DNA of 32,427 nt from the NCBI GenBank assembly GCA_964617995.1, contig CAZTXD010000026.1, positions 1 through 32,427 of the forward strand. The letters run 5' to 3'. The position numbers and the translations under genes are program-made. Numbering within the stretch: the first letter of the stretch is position 1; the number at the start of each line of letters is the position of its first letter. The stretch is from CAZTXD01 sp964617995. GTDB lineage: Bacteria; Actinomycetota; Acidimicrobiia; Spongiisociales; ZC4RG35. The notes beneath the pieces are model-generated. The model was not told the DNA's origin. It saw only the letters and a list, made by a program, of their open reading frames with translations, and searched no databases. Of this stretch, positions 7,740-14,857 are shown in pieces.

Positions 7740-7908
7740 ATGACAGCCACGACCCGAAGGGGATCCAGCGTGTGGCGGAGGCCGATAGTGGGAGCCTTGG
7801 TTGGATCGGCTGGTCACCTGGTCGGCACTATGGCCGTTCGAGGCGAATACCCCCGGGGTTGCCCTCATCGTCGAAGTGCCGCTGCTGGCACTCGCCGTGA
7901 CCCGGTAG
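7740..7908 (+). pseudogene. frameshifted, truncated copy of the gene at 11721
   Basis: From an ATG the frame encodes MTATTRRGSSVWRRPIVGAL and then loses similarity. A +1 frame then reads VALIVEVPLLALAVTR before a TAG at 7906-7908. These match MTAPTRTRANMWRRLMVGAL and FTLFVAVPLLLLAGLVATGR of the intact 122-residue protein at 11721-12089. The remnant therefore has a frameshift and stops after about half the length. The next ~200 bp (7909-8111) show no supportable gene. Confidence 0.72.
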
Positions 7909-8111
7909 AAGGATCGGTAGAAGTACTCCGATGTGCCGCGTCAGCGAACGTCTCCAGGTGTCGACCTGCGCGAAGTACCTGGTCAGGAGTTGGCCGGAGT
8001 CTCCGAGCACCCGCCGGGAATCCGGTAGAACTTCAAGGTCGGCGACCGATCGGGGCGATAGGAGGGGCGGCTGATTGAGGTTCTCGACGTCTGGAAGCAG
8101 CGTTCCGGCTG

Positions 8112-8813
8112 CTATTCGCCTTCGCCGGCTCGGTCGGAGGGCTGATAACTGTGAAGGAACGCCAGCACGGCGGCAACCCTGCGGTTGAGGCTGGCGTCAT
8201 CAGGCTCGAGTCCGAGTTTCATCATGATGGAGTTGATGTGCTTCTCGACCGCCGACTCCGAAATGAACAGGGAGTCGGCGATGGCCGCGTTGGACTTGCC
8301 CTGGGCCATCTCAGACAAGACTTCTGTCTCTCGATCGGAGAGTGTGCTGAGACTTCCCCTGGATACCGTCTTCTTGCGGGAGAGGAGGCTTTCGACCACG
8401 GCCGGGTCGATGACCGACCCGCCTTCGGCGACTGCGACGATGGCACCTACTAGCTCGCCCACATCACCAACTCGATCCTTGAGCAGGTAAGCGAGTCCCT
8501 GGGTGCCGTCGTGGAAGAGTTCAAAGGCGTAGAGAGCGTTGGCGTACTGTGAGAGCACCACCACACCCACCTCGGGGTGTTTGGCTCGGATTCTTCGAGC
8601 GGCGACGATGCCCTCGGTCTCGTGGTCTGGCGGCATCCTGATGTCCACTACCACGGCGTCGGGCCCGAGCCTTTCAACCGCTTCATACAAGGTGTCGGCA
8701 TCGCCGACAGCTGCTACCACCTCGACCTTGCCGGAGGCTTCGAGGAGCTGACGAGTGCCTTCCCGGAACAGGTAATGGTCCTCGGCGACCACGGCGCGGA
8801 TCGGCTCGGTCAT
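8112..8813 (-). CDS. NarL/FixJ-type response regulator
   Basis: A 233-residue two-domain regulator. The receiver domain (residues ~5-125) has acidic E11/D12, the phospho-acceptor Asp57 in AVVVDIRMPP, Ser88 in VVVLSQY and Lys112 in YLLKDR, so it should be phosphorylatable. The LuxR/GerE DNA-binding domain (residues ~157-205) contains LSDRETEVLSEMAQGKSNAA and ISESAVEKHINSIMMKLGL. Its ATG overlaps the stop of the histidine-kinase gene upstream (8810-8813, ATGA), so kinase and regulator are made together. The target genes are unknown; the row of membrane proteins at 11035-12634, divergent from this pair, is a reasonable guess. Confidence 0.95.
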   Translation of the reverse strand: MTEPIRAVVAEDHYLFREGTRQLLEASGKVEVVAAVGDADTLYEAVERLGPDAVVVDIRMPPDHETEGIVAARRIRAKHPEVGVVVLSQYANALYAFELFHDGTQGLAYLLKDRVGDVGELVGAIVAVAEGGSVIDPAVVESLLSRKKTVSRGSLSTLSDRETEVLSEMAQGKSNAAIADSLFISESAVEKHINSIMMKLGLEPDDASLNRRVAAVLAFLHSYQPSDRAGEGE

Positions 8814-10876
8814 GGTGAAGCCTGAACGCCGGCTTGGATGGGTAGTTCTGCGACCAGAACTGTTCCGTGTTCCGGCTGGCTGTCGAGGGTCATCCTCCCG
8901 CCCGCGGCGCGTATCCGATCGGACAGACCGGCTATCCCGGATCCTGCGGTCATGTTGTTGGGATCGAACCCGATCCCGCTGTCGGTGACTCTTACCTGCA
9001 GATGGTCTCCATTGCGTTCCATGGCTATGGCAATGCTCGAGGATCCCGAGTGTTTGAGTGTGTTGGCCACGGCTTCGACGGTGAAGAAGTAGGCGGCGGC
9101 TTCTATCTCGACAGGCAGGCGGTGGGCATGGAGTGCCCGGTCGATCTCGAGGTTCACTTCGACGGGAAGCCGGGAGCAGCGATCCTCGATGGCGGCCACC
9201 AGCCCCCCGTCTCGAAGCACCGACGGGTGTATTCCTTGGGCGAGTTCGCGCAGCTCGGCGAGAATCCGCTGGACGTCTTGTTGGGTCTCAGCGAGCGCTT
9301 CCGCCAGCGTCGAATCTCCATTGGCCCGGGCACGGGTGACTCCTAGCCGTGCCACCAGTGTGGCAAGGTCCTGTTGGGCTCCATCGTGGATGTTTCTCTC
9401 GATCCGTCTCCGCTCCTGTTCCTGGGCGTGGACTATTCGCGAGGCGAGACGGGCGTGGGACAGGGCCAGGGCCGCCTGACCGGCGAGAGCCTCGAGTAGA
9501 GCGATATCGTCACTGTTCAGTCTGACACCACGCTGGGGCCGGCAGCGGACAGTCCCGAAATGCTCTTCCCCCCAGGCGACGGGAAGCACTACTTCGGGCT
9601 CCGGGTTCCTGGCTCCGGTCTCGGCTGCAACCGTGCCGTCGATCTCGACAGCTGCCCAAGCCAGGCCCACGGCTGCGGCGGCGGTGGCAGCCAGCTCGGA
9701 GGCGATGACGTGCGGCCGGGCGGACGCTGCGACTCCCTCGCCGAAATTAAGGAGCACTTTTGCAGGAGACTCCTTCTTTCCGAACACCCACTGGTCGGCG
9801 AGACGCTCCAGCCAGCGGCGGGCCGGTTGAAAGAGGAGGGTGGCGGCCACGGTCAGGCCGATGGCCACTCCGACGGGAAACCGGCTCCCGGCGGCGAGCC
9901 CCAGCCCAGCAGCAACTCCGGCATAGACACCTGCGATCAGCAGCCACAACACTCCGTACACCAGCGATCGGCGGATCACCAGGTCGATGTCCCACAGCCG
10001 GTATCTGAATAGCGCCATCCCGAATCCCATGGCCAAGAGACCGAGAGCGAATCCCGGGTATAGACGTTGCACTCCTACTAGCCATCCCCCGTCGGGCTGG
10101 GGGAGCCAGATCAGCGGCCAACAAGCGATACCAAACGCTCCCCACATCACCCACTTCACCTGCTGACGTGTCTCACTCGATGCATCTGCGAGCCGACTCC
10201 AGAGACCACGGATCACCAGTCCGATGACCCCCAGGCCGGTGGCGAGTCCGGCTGCGAGAAAGAAGCCGTCGATCGTGCCCTCCTCCAAGCCGGCGGTGGA
10301 AACCCACGTGAACCGGGCCAGCCAGGCGTCGACGTCGACAATTCGGTGAGCCTGGTCGGTCACAATCCAAATCTCGAGGACAGCCGACGTGCCCAAAAGC
10401 CACAACGTCGGGCGCCATCGGGGGGAGGGGAGTCGGCCGTCGGGAACCAGAAGGAGCAGGAGGAGCAGGGCGTGGATCCCCACCGCGATCAACGCGTCGG
10501 CCACGGCGATGAGACGCTGGGCGCTTGCGACATCCGACGACGGATCGGTTCCGGGCAGGCGCAGGTAGTTGTAGATGAAGATACCCGCCGACCAGAGCAC
10601 CGAGAAGACCACCAGGAGCCACCCCTGAACGGGGCCCTTGTGCTTCGACACCACCAGTGCACCGATGGTGGCCACCGCCAGCACCCCCATCGTCCAACCG
10701 AATCCTGCCGCAACGTCTAGGACCGTCGGCGCTCTCAGGGTCGGGACGAACGAGAAGAGCGCCACCAAACAGGCCAGCCACAGGCACCAGGCCAGGAAGC
10801 GGTGGGCGCGGCTGCCGGGTGTTGATTCCGCCGAGCCAGCCAACAGGGACGGATCGGTACCCGAGTACGTGCCCAT
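8810..10876 (-). CDS. membrane-bound HisKA_3-type sensor histidine kinase
   Basis: A 688-residue kinase. About ten hydrophobic segments fill residues 25-350, making a large membrane sensor with no obvious periplasmic domain. A GAF-like region follows at ~370-475. The dimerisation/phosphoacceptor segment is QERRRIERNIHDGAQQDLAT with His497, then the ATPase domain with N-box EAVANTLKHS (Asn605), DSGIGFD (Asp632) and GSGIAGLSDRI. All catalytic elements are present, so it should phosphorylate the NarL-type regulator encoded next. The ATG at 10876 has no strong ribosome site, but an in-frame stop lies about 45 bp upstream, so no much earlier start is possible. The signal sensed is unknown. Confidence 0.95.
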   Translation of the reverse strand: MGTYSGTDPSLLAGSAESTPGSRAHRFLAWCLWLACLVALFSFVPTLRAPTVLDVAAGFGWTMGVLAVATIGALVVSKHKGPVQGWLLVVFSVLWSAGIFIYNYLRLPGTDPSSDVASAQRLIAVADALIAVGIHALLLLLLLVPDGRLPSPRWRPTLWLLGTSAVLEIWIVTDQAHRIVDVDAWLARFTWVSTAGLEEGTIDGFFLAAGLATGLGVIGLVIRGLWSRLADASSETRQQVKWVMWGAFGIACWPLIWLPQPDGGWLVGVQRLYPGFALGLLAMGFGMALFRYRLWDIDLVIRRSLVYGVLWLLIAGVYAGVAAGLGLAAGSRFPVGVAIGLTVAATLLFQPARRWLERLADQWVFGKKESPAKVLLNFGEGVAASARPHVIASELAATAAAAVGLAWAAVEIDGTVAAETGARNPEPEVVLPVAWGEEHFGTVRCRPQRGVRLNSDDIALLEALAGQAALALSHARLASRIVHAQEQERRRIERNIHDGAQQDLATLVARLGVTRARANGDSTLAEALAETQQDVQRILAELRELAQGIHPSVLRDGGLVAAIEDRCSRLPVEVNLEIDRALHAHRLPVEIEAAAYFFTVEAVANTLKHSGSSSIAIAMERNGDHLQVRVTDSGIGFDPNNMTAGSGIAGLSDRIRAAGGRMTLDSQPEHGTVLVAELPIQAGVQASP

Positions 10877-11034
10877 TGTGTGATTGTCGGCTGTCTCCGC
10901 GGCTCTGTCCAGGGAGGGTCACCTCACATTGCAGTAGAGCTCGCGACTGAAGGTACCCCTACCAACAAGCCAGGGCAGCCTCATACCCACCCGGGATCCC
11001 CACACGTACGGTCCGGATAGACAGAGGAGGAGCC

Positions 11035-11724
11035 ATGACCACGGCGACCACGGGATCAGCGGCGAGTACCAAGATTGGACTGAGGATCGCGGGATTGGCG
11101 GGTGTGCTCTGGGCGGTGCTGTCGTTTGCAAGGTTGCCGCTGACCGGTGAGGCAAACCTGCCAGCCCGAGACGCCCCACCTGACCAGATCGTCGGTTTCT
11201 TCCAAGGTCTGAGCTTCGATTCAGTCTTCATTGCCGGCATGGGTCTGGTCACGATTGGATGGGCCTTGCTTCCGGTCTTCATTGCCTTCGTCGCCGACTT
11301 GTTCGGTCGGATTGATCGAGGGCTACGGTGGGTTGGTCTTCTCGCGCTCGCGGGTGCGATTCTCGAAGTCGGGGTGACGGCGTCGTACCTGGCCACCTTT
11401 GGCACGGGAGTCTTCTGGGCATCGCACGGCGGGCCAGGAGCGGATGCCTACGTAACCCTGCACGGTTTCTCCGGGAGCCTCCTCTGGCTCGACTCCATCC
11501 TGTTCGCCCTGTGGCTCGTTCCGCTGGGAGTGGCCATCATCGTGACCCGGCTCTTCCCGAGGTGGCTGGGTTGGGCACTTGTAGCCACTGCCGTCGGGTC
11601 GATGGTGTCCTTCTTCCTCGCTTCTGAGGTGCTGGTGAACGTGTTCGGAGGGATTCCCTATATCTGGATCCTCATCGCGGGCGTCCTGATGCTCGTGCGT
11701 TCTGAGCGGTACTCGCAGCTGTGA
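11035..11724 (+). CDS. six-segment membrane protein, paralogue of the protein at 525
   Basis: A 229-residue integral membrane protein with about six hydrophobic segments. A GAGGAGG site lies a few bases before the ATG. It is a full-length paralogue of the protein at 525-1262, with matching first helix, FFQGLSFDSVFIAGMGLVTI block and late FPRWLGWALVATAV block. It is the first gene of a plus-strand cluster of small membrane proteins, divergent from the histidine kinase. Its stop overlaps the GTG start of the next gene, so the two are coupled. Family and function not recognised. Confidence 0.82.
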   Translation: MTTATTGSAASTKIGLRIAGLAGVLWAVLSFARLPLTGEANLPARDAPPDQIVGFFQGLSFDSVFIAGMGLVTIGWALLPVFIAFVADLFGRIDRGLRWVGLLALAGAILEVGVTASYLATFGTGVFWASHGGPGADAYVTLHGFSGSLLWLDSILFALWLVPLGVAIIVTRLFPRWLGWALVATAVGSMVSFFLASEVLVNVFGGIPYIWILIAGVLMLVRSERYSQL

Positions 11725-12089
11725 CCGCCCCGACGAGAACCCGAGCCAACATGTGGCGGAGGCTGATGGTCGGAGCCCTGCTTGGAATGGTGCTGGTCCA
11801 AGTGGTCGGAGCGACCGTGATCTATGGTGAGTTCCGGTCCTTCACACTGTTCGTCGCGGTCCCTCTTCTGTTACTGGCTGGCCTGGTAGCGACCGGCCGC
11901 CGCTGGGCGGCTGCGGTCGCAGCCTCAATCACTGCTCTGCTTGTCGTGTATACGGCCTTGGGAGCAGGGTCGAGGCTCACCGAACTCGACGGAGGCGAGA
12001 TCCTGGCTGCAGTCCTGTTCTTCGGTCTCGGGCTTGTAGCTGTGGTCGCAGGCGTCGCCACAACTGCGCGTAACCGTCGGATTGGATAA
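11721..12089 (+). CDS. small four-helix membrane protein
   Basis: A 122-residue protein with four hydrophobic segments (about residues 14-33, 37-55, 59-80 and 92-112). The GTG start overlaps the previous stop (GTGA). The choice is supported by the pseudogene at 7740, whose ATG occupies the same place in the alignment (MTATTRRG against MTAPTRTR). I do not recognise the family. It is the second gene of the membrane cluster beginning at 11035, and the repetition of this family beside a truncated copy at 7740 suggests local duplication followed by loss. Confidence 0.75.
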   Translation: MTAPTRTRANMWRRLMVGALLGMVLVQVVGATVIYGEFRSFTLFVAVPLLLLAGLVATGRRWAAAVAASITALLVVYTALGAGSRLTELDGGEILAAVLFFGLGLVAVVAGVATTARNRRIG

Positions 12090-12100
12090 GTGGGCGAAGG

Positions 12101-12634
12101 TTGTCTTTACAGCACCCCCTGATTGTCGCCTTGTCCATGACCCTGGCCTACGGCCCGATCGTTGCACTGATCCTGTCGCGGAAGCGCCTGGGGCCTCTCA
12201 ATACAGCGGTAGCCCTGGTGATCTGGGGTGCGCTCATCCCCACCTTCGAGCACGGCAGCTTTGCCATTTATGGTTCCCGGACGATCCCTGTCGTGCCTGA
12301 CCACGGACTGCACCTTCACTACCACTTTTTCATGGCTGGGGTTTTCACCGTCGTGGCTGGGATCATGATCGTGATCATGGCAGTCACACAATTGAGGCAA
12401 GGCACACGAATAGGGTGGTACACCATCCTGACCGCCCTACTCATCGGCGGTAGCTTTGAACTGTCCGGAGCCGCAGGTATACGCTTTCACGGTTTTCAAG
12501 GACCGGCGACCGGACTATCGATTTACGCCTACCTGTTGGCGTGGGCCAGCGCCCTCATCATTACCTACCGGCAGGTTTTCCACAATTCACAGGTGCACCA
12601 AACCAGGGTGGGGGAATTCGATGAGCAACTCTAG
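12101..12634 (+). CDS. five-helix membrane protein of unknown function
   Basis: A 177-residue protein with about five hydrophobic segments. A His-rich loop, PDHGLHLHYHFFMAGVF, lies between the second and third and could hold a metal, but no known motif is matched. The start is uncertain. TTG at 12101 precedes the first helix but has AAGG directly abutting it; the next in-frame ATG (12137) would cut into that helix. The gene lies 11 bp after its neighbour and so is probably in the same transcript. Family not recognised. Confidence 0.68.
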   Translation: MSLQHPLIVALSMTLAYGPIVALILSRKRLGPLNTAVALVIWGALIPTFEHGSFAIYGSRTIPVVPDHGLHLHYHFFMAGVFTVVAGIMIVIMAVTQLRQGTRIGWYTILTALLIGGSFELSGAAGIRFHGFQGPATGLSIYAYLLAWASALIITYRQVFHNSQVHQTRVGEFDEQL

Positions 12635-12834
12635 GGGAGCTCATCGAGCGCCGTAAAGCGTTGCCGGCTGGCGGCTCGACTTCACCAGATAGGCGTGCGG
12701 ACGACGATCAGATCTTGCCGTTTCGCACCCGCAGCGTTCCCCCTGCAGATTCACAACGTCGCGCCGTCGGTCGGATGTCTGTCGCACGGCCAACGGCGCT
12801 CTCGCTCTACACCACGACCAGAAGGAGGAGAACA

Positions 12835-13173
12835 GTGAAGAGCTTCCGTACTGCCGGTGTCCTGTGGTTGGCCGCGGCCGCACTGAGTGCGGCGGCAACC
12901 ATCATCTTCCGGGGGAATGAGGTCTGGTACGCGATCACCCTCGTAGCGAGCGCCGTCGCAGCGGTCCTTGGCATCACGCTTCTGTGGCGACCGAACAGCA
13001 CATCGGTGCTCATGTCAACCATCAGTGGCGTCGCCTGGGTTGCTCTGTACGTCGTCCTCGTCGCGGTTCAATCGGACGACATCCAAGCCTGGACCGCCGA
13101 CGCCTTCTTCGCCCTGCTCGGCGGCGCCGCAGCCCTCATCTCCAATAGGGCGGGTCGAGAACCCGCCACTTAG
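12835..13173 (+). CDS. small four-helix membrane protein
   Basis: A 112-residue protein consisting of four hydrophobic helices (about residues 7-25, 30-50, 56-78 and 88-104) and a short polar tail. The GTG start has an excellent AAGGAGGAG site 4-5 nt upstream; the frame stays open further left but without another ribosome site. A 200-bp spacer with no visible gene separates it from 12634. It is the last gene before the tRNA-derived att repeat, so it marks the edge of the island. Family not recognised. Confidence 0.72.
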   Translation: MKSFRTAGVLWLAAAALSAAATIIFRGNEVWYAITLVASAVAAVLGITLLWRPNSTSVLMSTISGVAWVALYVVLVAVQSDDIQAWTADAFFALLGGAAALISNRAGREPAT

Positions 13174-13247
13174 AACCACTGGGACATACGATGAGCTCAG
13201 CGCCCACGACGGCACCGTTCATCAAGGTGACCACATCCATCGCACAT

Positions 13248-13271
13248 CCATCGCACAAGAGAGTGCGATGG
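13248..13271. repeat. perfect stem-loop with a duplicated arm
   Basis: CCATCGCAC and GTGCGATGG form a 9-bp stem with a 6-nt AAGAGA loop. The left arm is part of an 11-bp tandem duplication (ACATCCATCGC twice, 13234-13255), so the right arm could pair with either copy. There is no T-run after it, which argues against an ordinary terminator. It lies about 90 bp outside the left att repeat. Confidence 0.5.
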
Positions 13272-13362
13272 GACGGTCAAGAACGCGAAATGACGCGAAG
13301 CAAAAGTGGCCTCTGAGCAGGCGTTTCTCGGATTTCCCCAGGTCAGCTGATTCCCCGGACTC

Positions 13363-13410
13363 GGGCTCATAACCCGAAGGTCGCGGGTTCAAATCCCGCC
13401 CCCGCTACCA
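13363..13410 (+). repeat. left att core: 3' part of an initiator tRNA-Met gene
   Basis: This 48-bp sequence is the anticodon arm with CAT anticodon in GGGCTCATAACCC, variable loop, T-arm (GCGGG, TTCAAAT, CCCGC), acceptor 3' strand CCCCGCT, A and encoded CCA. The three G-C pairs of the anticodon stem are the initiator-tRNA mark. The matching 5' half (CGCGGGG and D-arm) is absent upstream, so this is not a working tRNA gene. An identical copy lies at 27462-27509. tRNA 3' ends are classical tyrosine-integrase attachment sites. Confidence 0.88.
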
Positions 13411-13413
13411 TCT

Positions 13414-13440
13414 GAAAACCCAGGCACCGCCTGGGTTTTC
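13414..13440 (+). terminator. Rho-independent terminator after the left tRNA fragment
   Basis: A perfect 12-bp stem (GAAAACCCAGGC with its complement) and 3-nt loop ends in TTTTC, starting 3 bp after the CCA. It looks like a tRNA terminator carried along with the att core. It differs in sequence from the one after the right copy. Confidence 0.88.
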
Positions 13441-13491
13441 TGCATGTTGGGCATTCTGGATAGGTGGCAGCTCGTCGGGTTGAAGGCTGGC

Positions 13492-13609
13492 CTGGTGCCC
13501 GACTGGTTGTGCCCGACTGGTGTCCTTCGAATCCCTTTTGATCATTGGCGATTCTGAGGATTCGACCGCGACCAGGCTCCGGCACCGCGATTTGGCGGTT
13601 GGGCACCAG
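13492..13609. repeat. candidate integrase arm sites, left end
   Basis: CTGGTGCC occurs at 13492-13499 and, with one change, at 13517-13524, within a tandem 13-mer GTGCCCGACTGGT (13495-13507 and 13509-13521). An inverted GGCACCAG is at 13602-13609, inside GGCGGTTGGGCACCAG (13594-13609), which is the exact reverse complement of 27339-27354 at the other end of the island. No gene is supportable in 13441-13708. Confidence 0.5.
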
Positions 13610-13708
13610 CCCTGGTCAGAGCTCTGGTCGAAGCGAAGCTCCCCTTGAAATCGGGTATCGCAGTTACCTAGCCGGCCTTGGCACCTCAAACCTGGAGGCA
13701 GTGGCTAC

Positions 13709-14302
13709 TCAACTGGCGACGTACCAGCCTGTGAGTTCGCGGGTCAGCTGCTCGAGGAGCCCGTCGGGGCCGACCTCGACTTGGGTCTCGCGCAGATTCC
13801 CGCCGAGGGCTGTGCCGTCCTCGCAGCGAAGGGCGAGCGCGCCGCCTTCCTCGCCGGTGGTGAAGAACCTGGTGAGAGCGAACGACCCTTGACAGGATAC
13901 GCCGTCCAGTGTGGCGGTGACGGGTCCCCAGATGTGGGCGATGTCAGGACCCTGGTCGCCGAATGTGATGTCTTCGTTCTCGCCGAAGGACAGCTCGCCC
14001 GCGACCTCTCGGCCGTCGGCGGTTGCCACCGTGATCTCGCCGCCCAGGGTCAGGTCACGGAACTGGATCCGGTTACCGTCCTCCTCGACCGACGCCGGCG
14101 GCCCGGTGGGGCGGACGACGATCGTCGCGGTCGCGTCAACTGGGCCGGTGGGCTCAGCCGAGGAGCTGAGCAACAGCGCGCCTACAACCGCTCCGGCGAC
14201 CAGGGCGACGATACCGACGACCCCCGCGATCAGCAGAGATGAGCGTCGACCGGTCCCGGCCGCTGGAGAGGTTTTGGGGTTGTTTGGGGCAGTCTCTTGC
14301 AT
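13709..14302 (-). CDS. membrane-anchored extracellular protein, unknown family
   Basis: A 197-residue protein with a short cytoplasmic N-terminus, one membrane segment (about residues 22-46, LLIAGVVGIVALVAGAVVGA) and an outer region rich in beta-type sequence. Two cysteines (in GVSCQGSF and LALRCEDG) could form a disulphide. GGAGAC lies 9 nt before the ATG. It is 18 bp after the secreted-protein gene 14321-14737 and probably in the same operon. Both proteins carry an IAHI-G block (PDIAHIWG against PGIAHISG), a hint of distant relation. Function unknown. It is the outermost cargo gene at the left end. Confidence 0.75.
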   Translation of the reverse strand: MQETAPNNPKTSPAAGTGRRSSLLIAGVVGIVALVAGAVVGALLLSSSAEPTGPVDATATIVVRPTGPPASVEEDGNRIQFRDLTLGGEITVATADGREVAGELSFGENEDITFGDQGPDIAHIWGPVTATLDGVSCQGSFALTRFFTTGEEGGALALRCEDGTALGGNLRETQVEVGPDGLLEQLTRELTGWYVAS

Positions 14303-14320
14303 CTTTGGTCGTCTCCTTGT

Positions 14321-14737
14321 CTACGGCCGCGGTGGCGTCTCGAACACGAACACGGTCACCCGCGCGATCAGCCCTCCGCCGAGGGGGACTTCGAACGTGC
14401 ATTGGATCGGGGTCTCTTTGCCTCGTCCCCAGTGGTACTCGTCCACGAATATGAGTTCTCCTTCGAGGTAGAGCTCGGCGCGGATCCCCTGGGCCACCTG
14501 CTTGGAGGTGGAACCAGAGATGTGGGCAATGCCGGGTCTACCGAACTTGGCTGAGCCTTCGGCCGGTCGGGGCAGCATGACCGCCACTGTCAGCACCTCG
14601 CCGTTGCACATGACCTCGGCCACCGCCACCTGCGGGGAGTTCCAGGGACCGAGGGGCGGCTCCTCCGCCAGAGCCGGGACGGAGCCGATCAGCACCGTTC
14701 CTGTCATCAGCAGAGCCGCCAACGTTTTCCGCATCAT
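14321..14737 (-). CDS. small secreted protein with signal peptide
   Basis: A 138-residue protein starting MMRKTLAALLMTGTVLIG with a likely signal-peptidase site after PALA (about residue 25). The mature part is ~113 residues with two cysteines (VMCNGEV and IQCTFEV) and no recognised domain. I placed the start at ATG 14737 because AAAGGAGAAGG lies just upstream and the signal peptide begins there; the longer open frame to 14950 runs through the regulatory spacer. It is divergent from the first giant BTAD gene, and the shared spacer holds four SARP-type heptamers, so co-regulation is plausible. Confidence 0.78.
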   Translation of the reverse strand: MMRKTLAALLMTGTVLIGSVPALAEEPPLGPWNSPQVAVAEVMCNGEVLTVAVMLPRPAEGSAKFGRPGIAHISGSTSKQVAQGIRAELYLEGELIFVDEYHWGRGKETPIQCTFEVPLGGGLIARVTVFVFETPPRP

Positions 14738-14789
14738 CGTCTTCCTTCTCCTTTCGAGGGTCACTGCCGTACCAACATGCATCGAGAGG

Positions 14790-14829
14790 CATGCAGGAGG
14801 CGTGCAATCACCATGCAGGGGGCGTGCAG
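14790..14829 (+). promoter_or_regulatory. SARP-type operator: four heptamers at 11-bp spacing
   Basis: CATGCAG (14790-14796), CGTGCAA (14801-14807), CATGCAG (14812-14818) and CGTGCAG (14823-14829) repeat with an exact 11-bp period, one helical turn. SARP/BTAD regulators are known to bind tandem heptamers at 11- or 22-bp spacing just upstream of a promoter. The array sits between the secreted-protein operon and the BTAD gene, which makes autoregulation likely. Confidence 0.75.
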
Positions 14830-14844
14830 ACCCTCCCGCCCGAG

Positions 14845-14850
14845 TAGCGT
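14845..14850 (+). promoter_or_regulatory. candidate -10 of a leaderless BTAD transcript
   Basis: TAGCGT ends 7 bp before the ATG at 14858, so transcription would start at about the start codon. No ribosome site precedes the ATG, which fits a leaderless message. There is no good -35, as expected for an activator-dependent promoter; the last heptamer ends 15 bp upstream. Confidence 0.45.
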
Positions 14851-14857
14851 TGCTGCC

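Noticed and set aside
7828..8010. 60-codon minus-strand frame between the 7740 pseudogene and the response regulator
   Set aside because: No recognisable domain, no ribosome site, and it overlaps the pseudogene on the other strand.
8222..8490. Plus-strand frames within the response-regulator gene
   Set aside because: Shadows of the minus-strand gene, which has complete receiver and LuxR domains.
13334..13410. A complete tRNA-Met gene at the left repeat
   Set aside because: The anticodon arm and 3' side are perfect, but no CGCGGGG acceptor strand or D-arm precedes them, so it is only a fragment. The same holds at 27462-27509.
13495..13521. Short CRISPR-like tandem repeat
   Set aside because: Only two 13-bp units with 1 bp between them; no spacers and no cas genes. 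It is better explained as recombinase arm sites.
13367..13606. Minus-strand open frame ending VAGAGFEPATFGL
   Set aside because: The ending is the well-known spurious translation of the antisense strand of a tRNA 3' end; it overlaps the att core and terminator.
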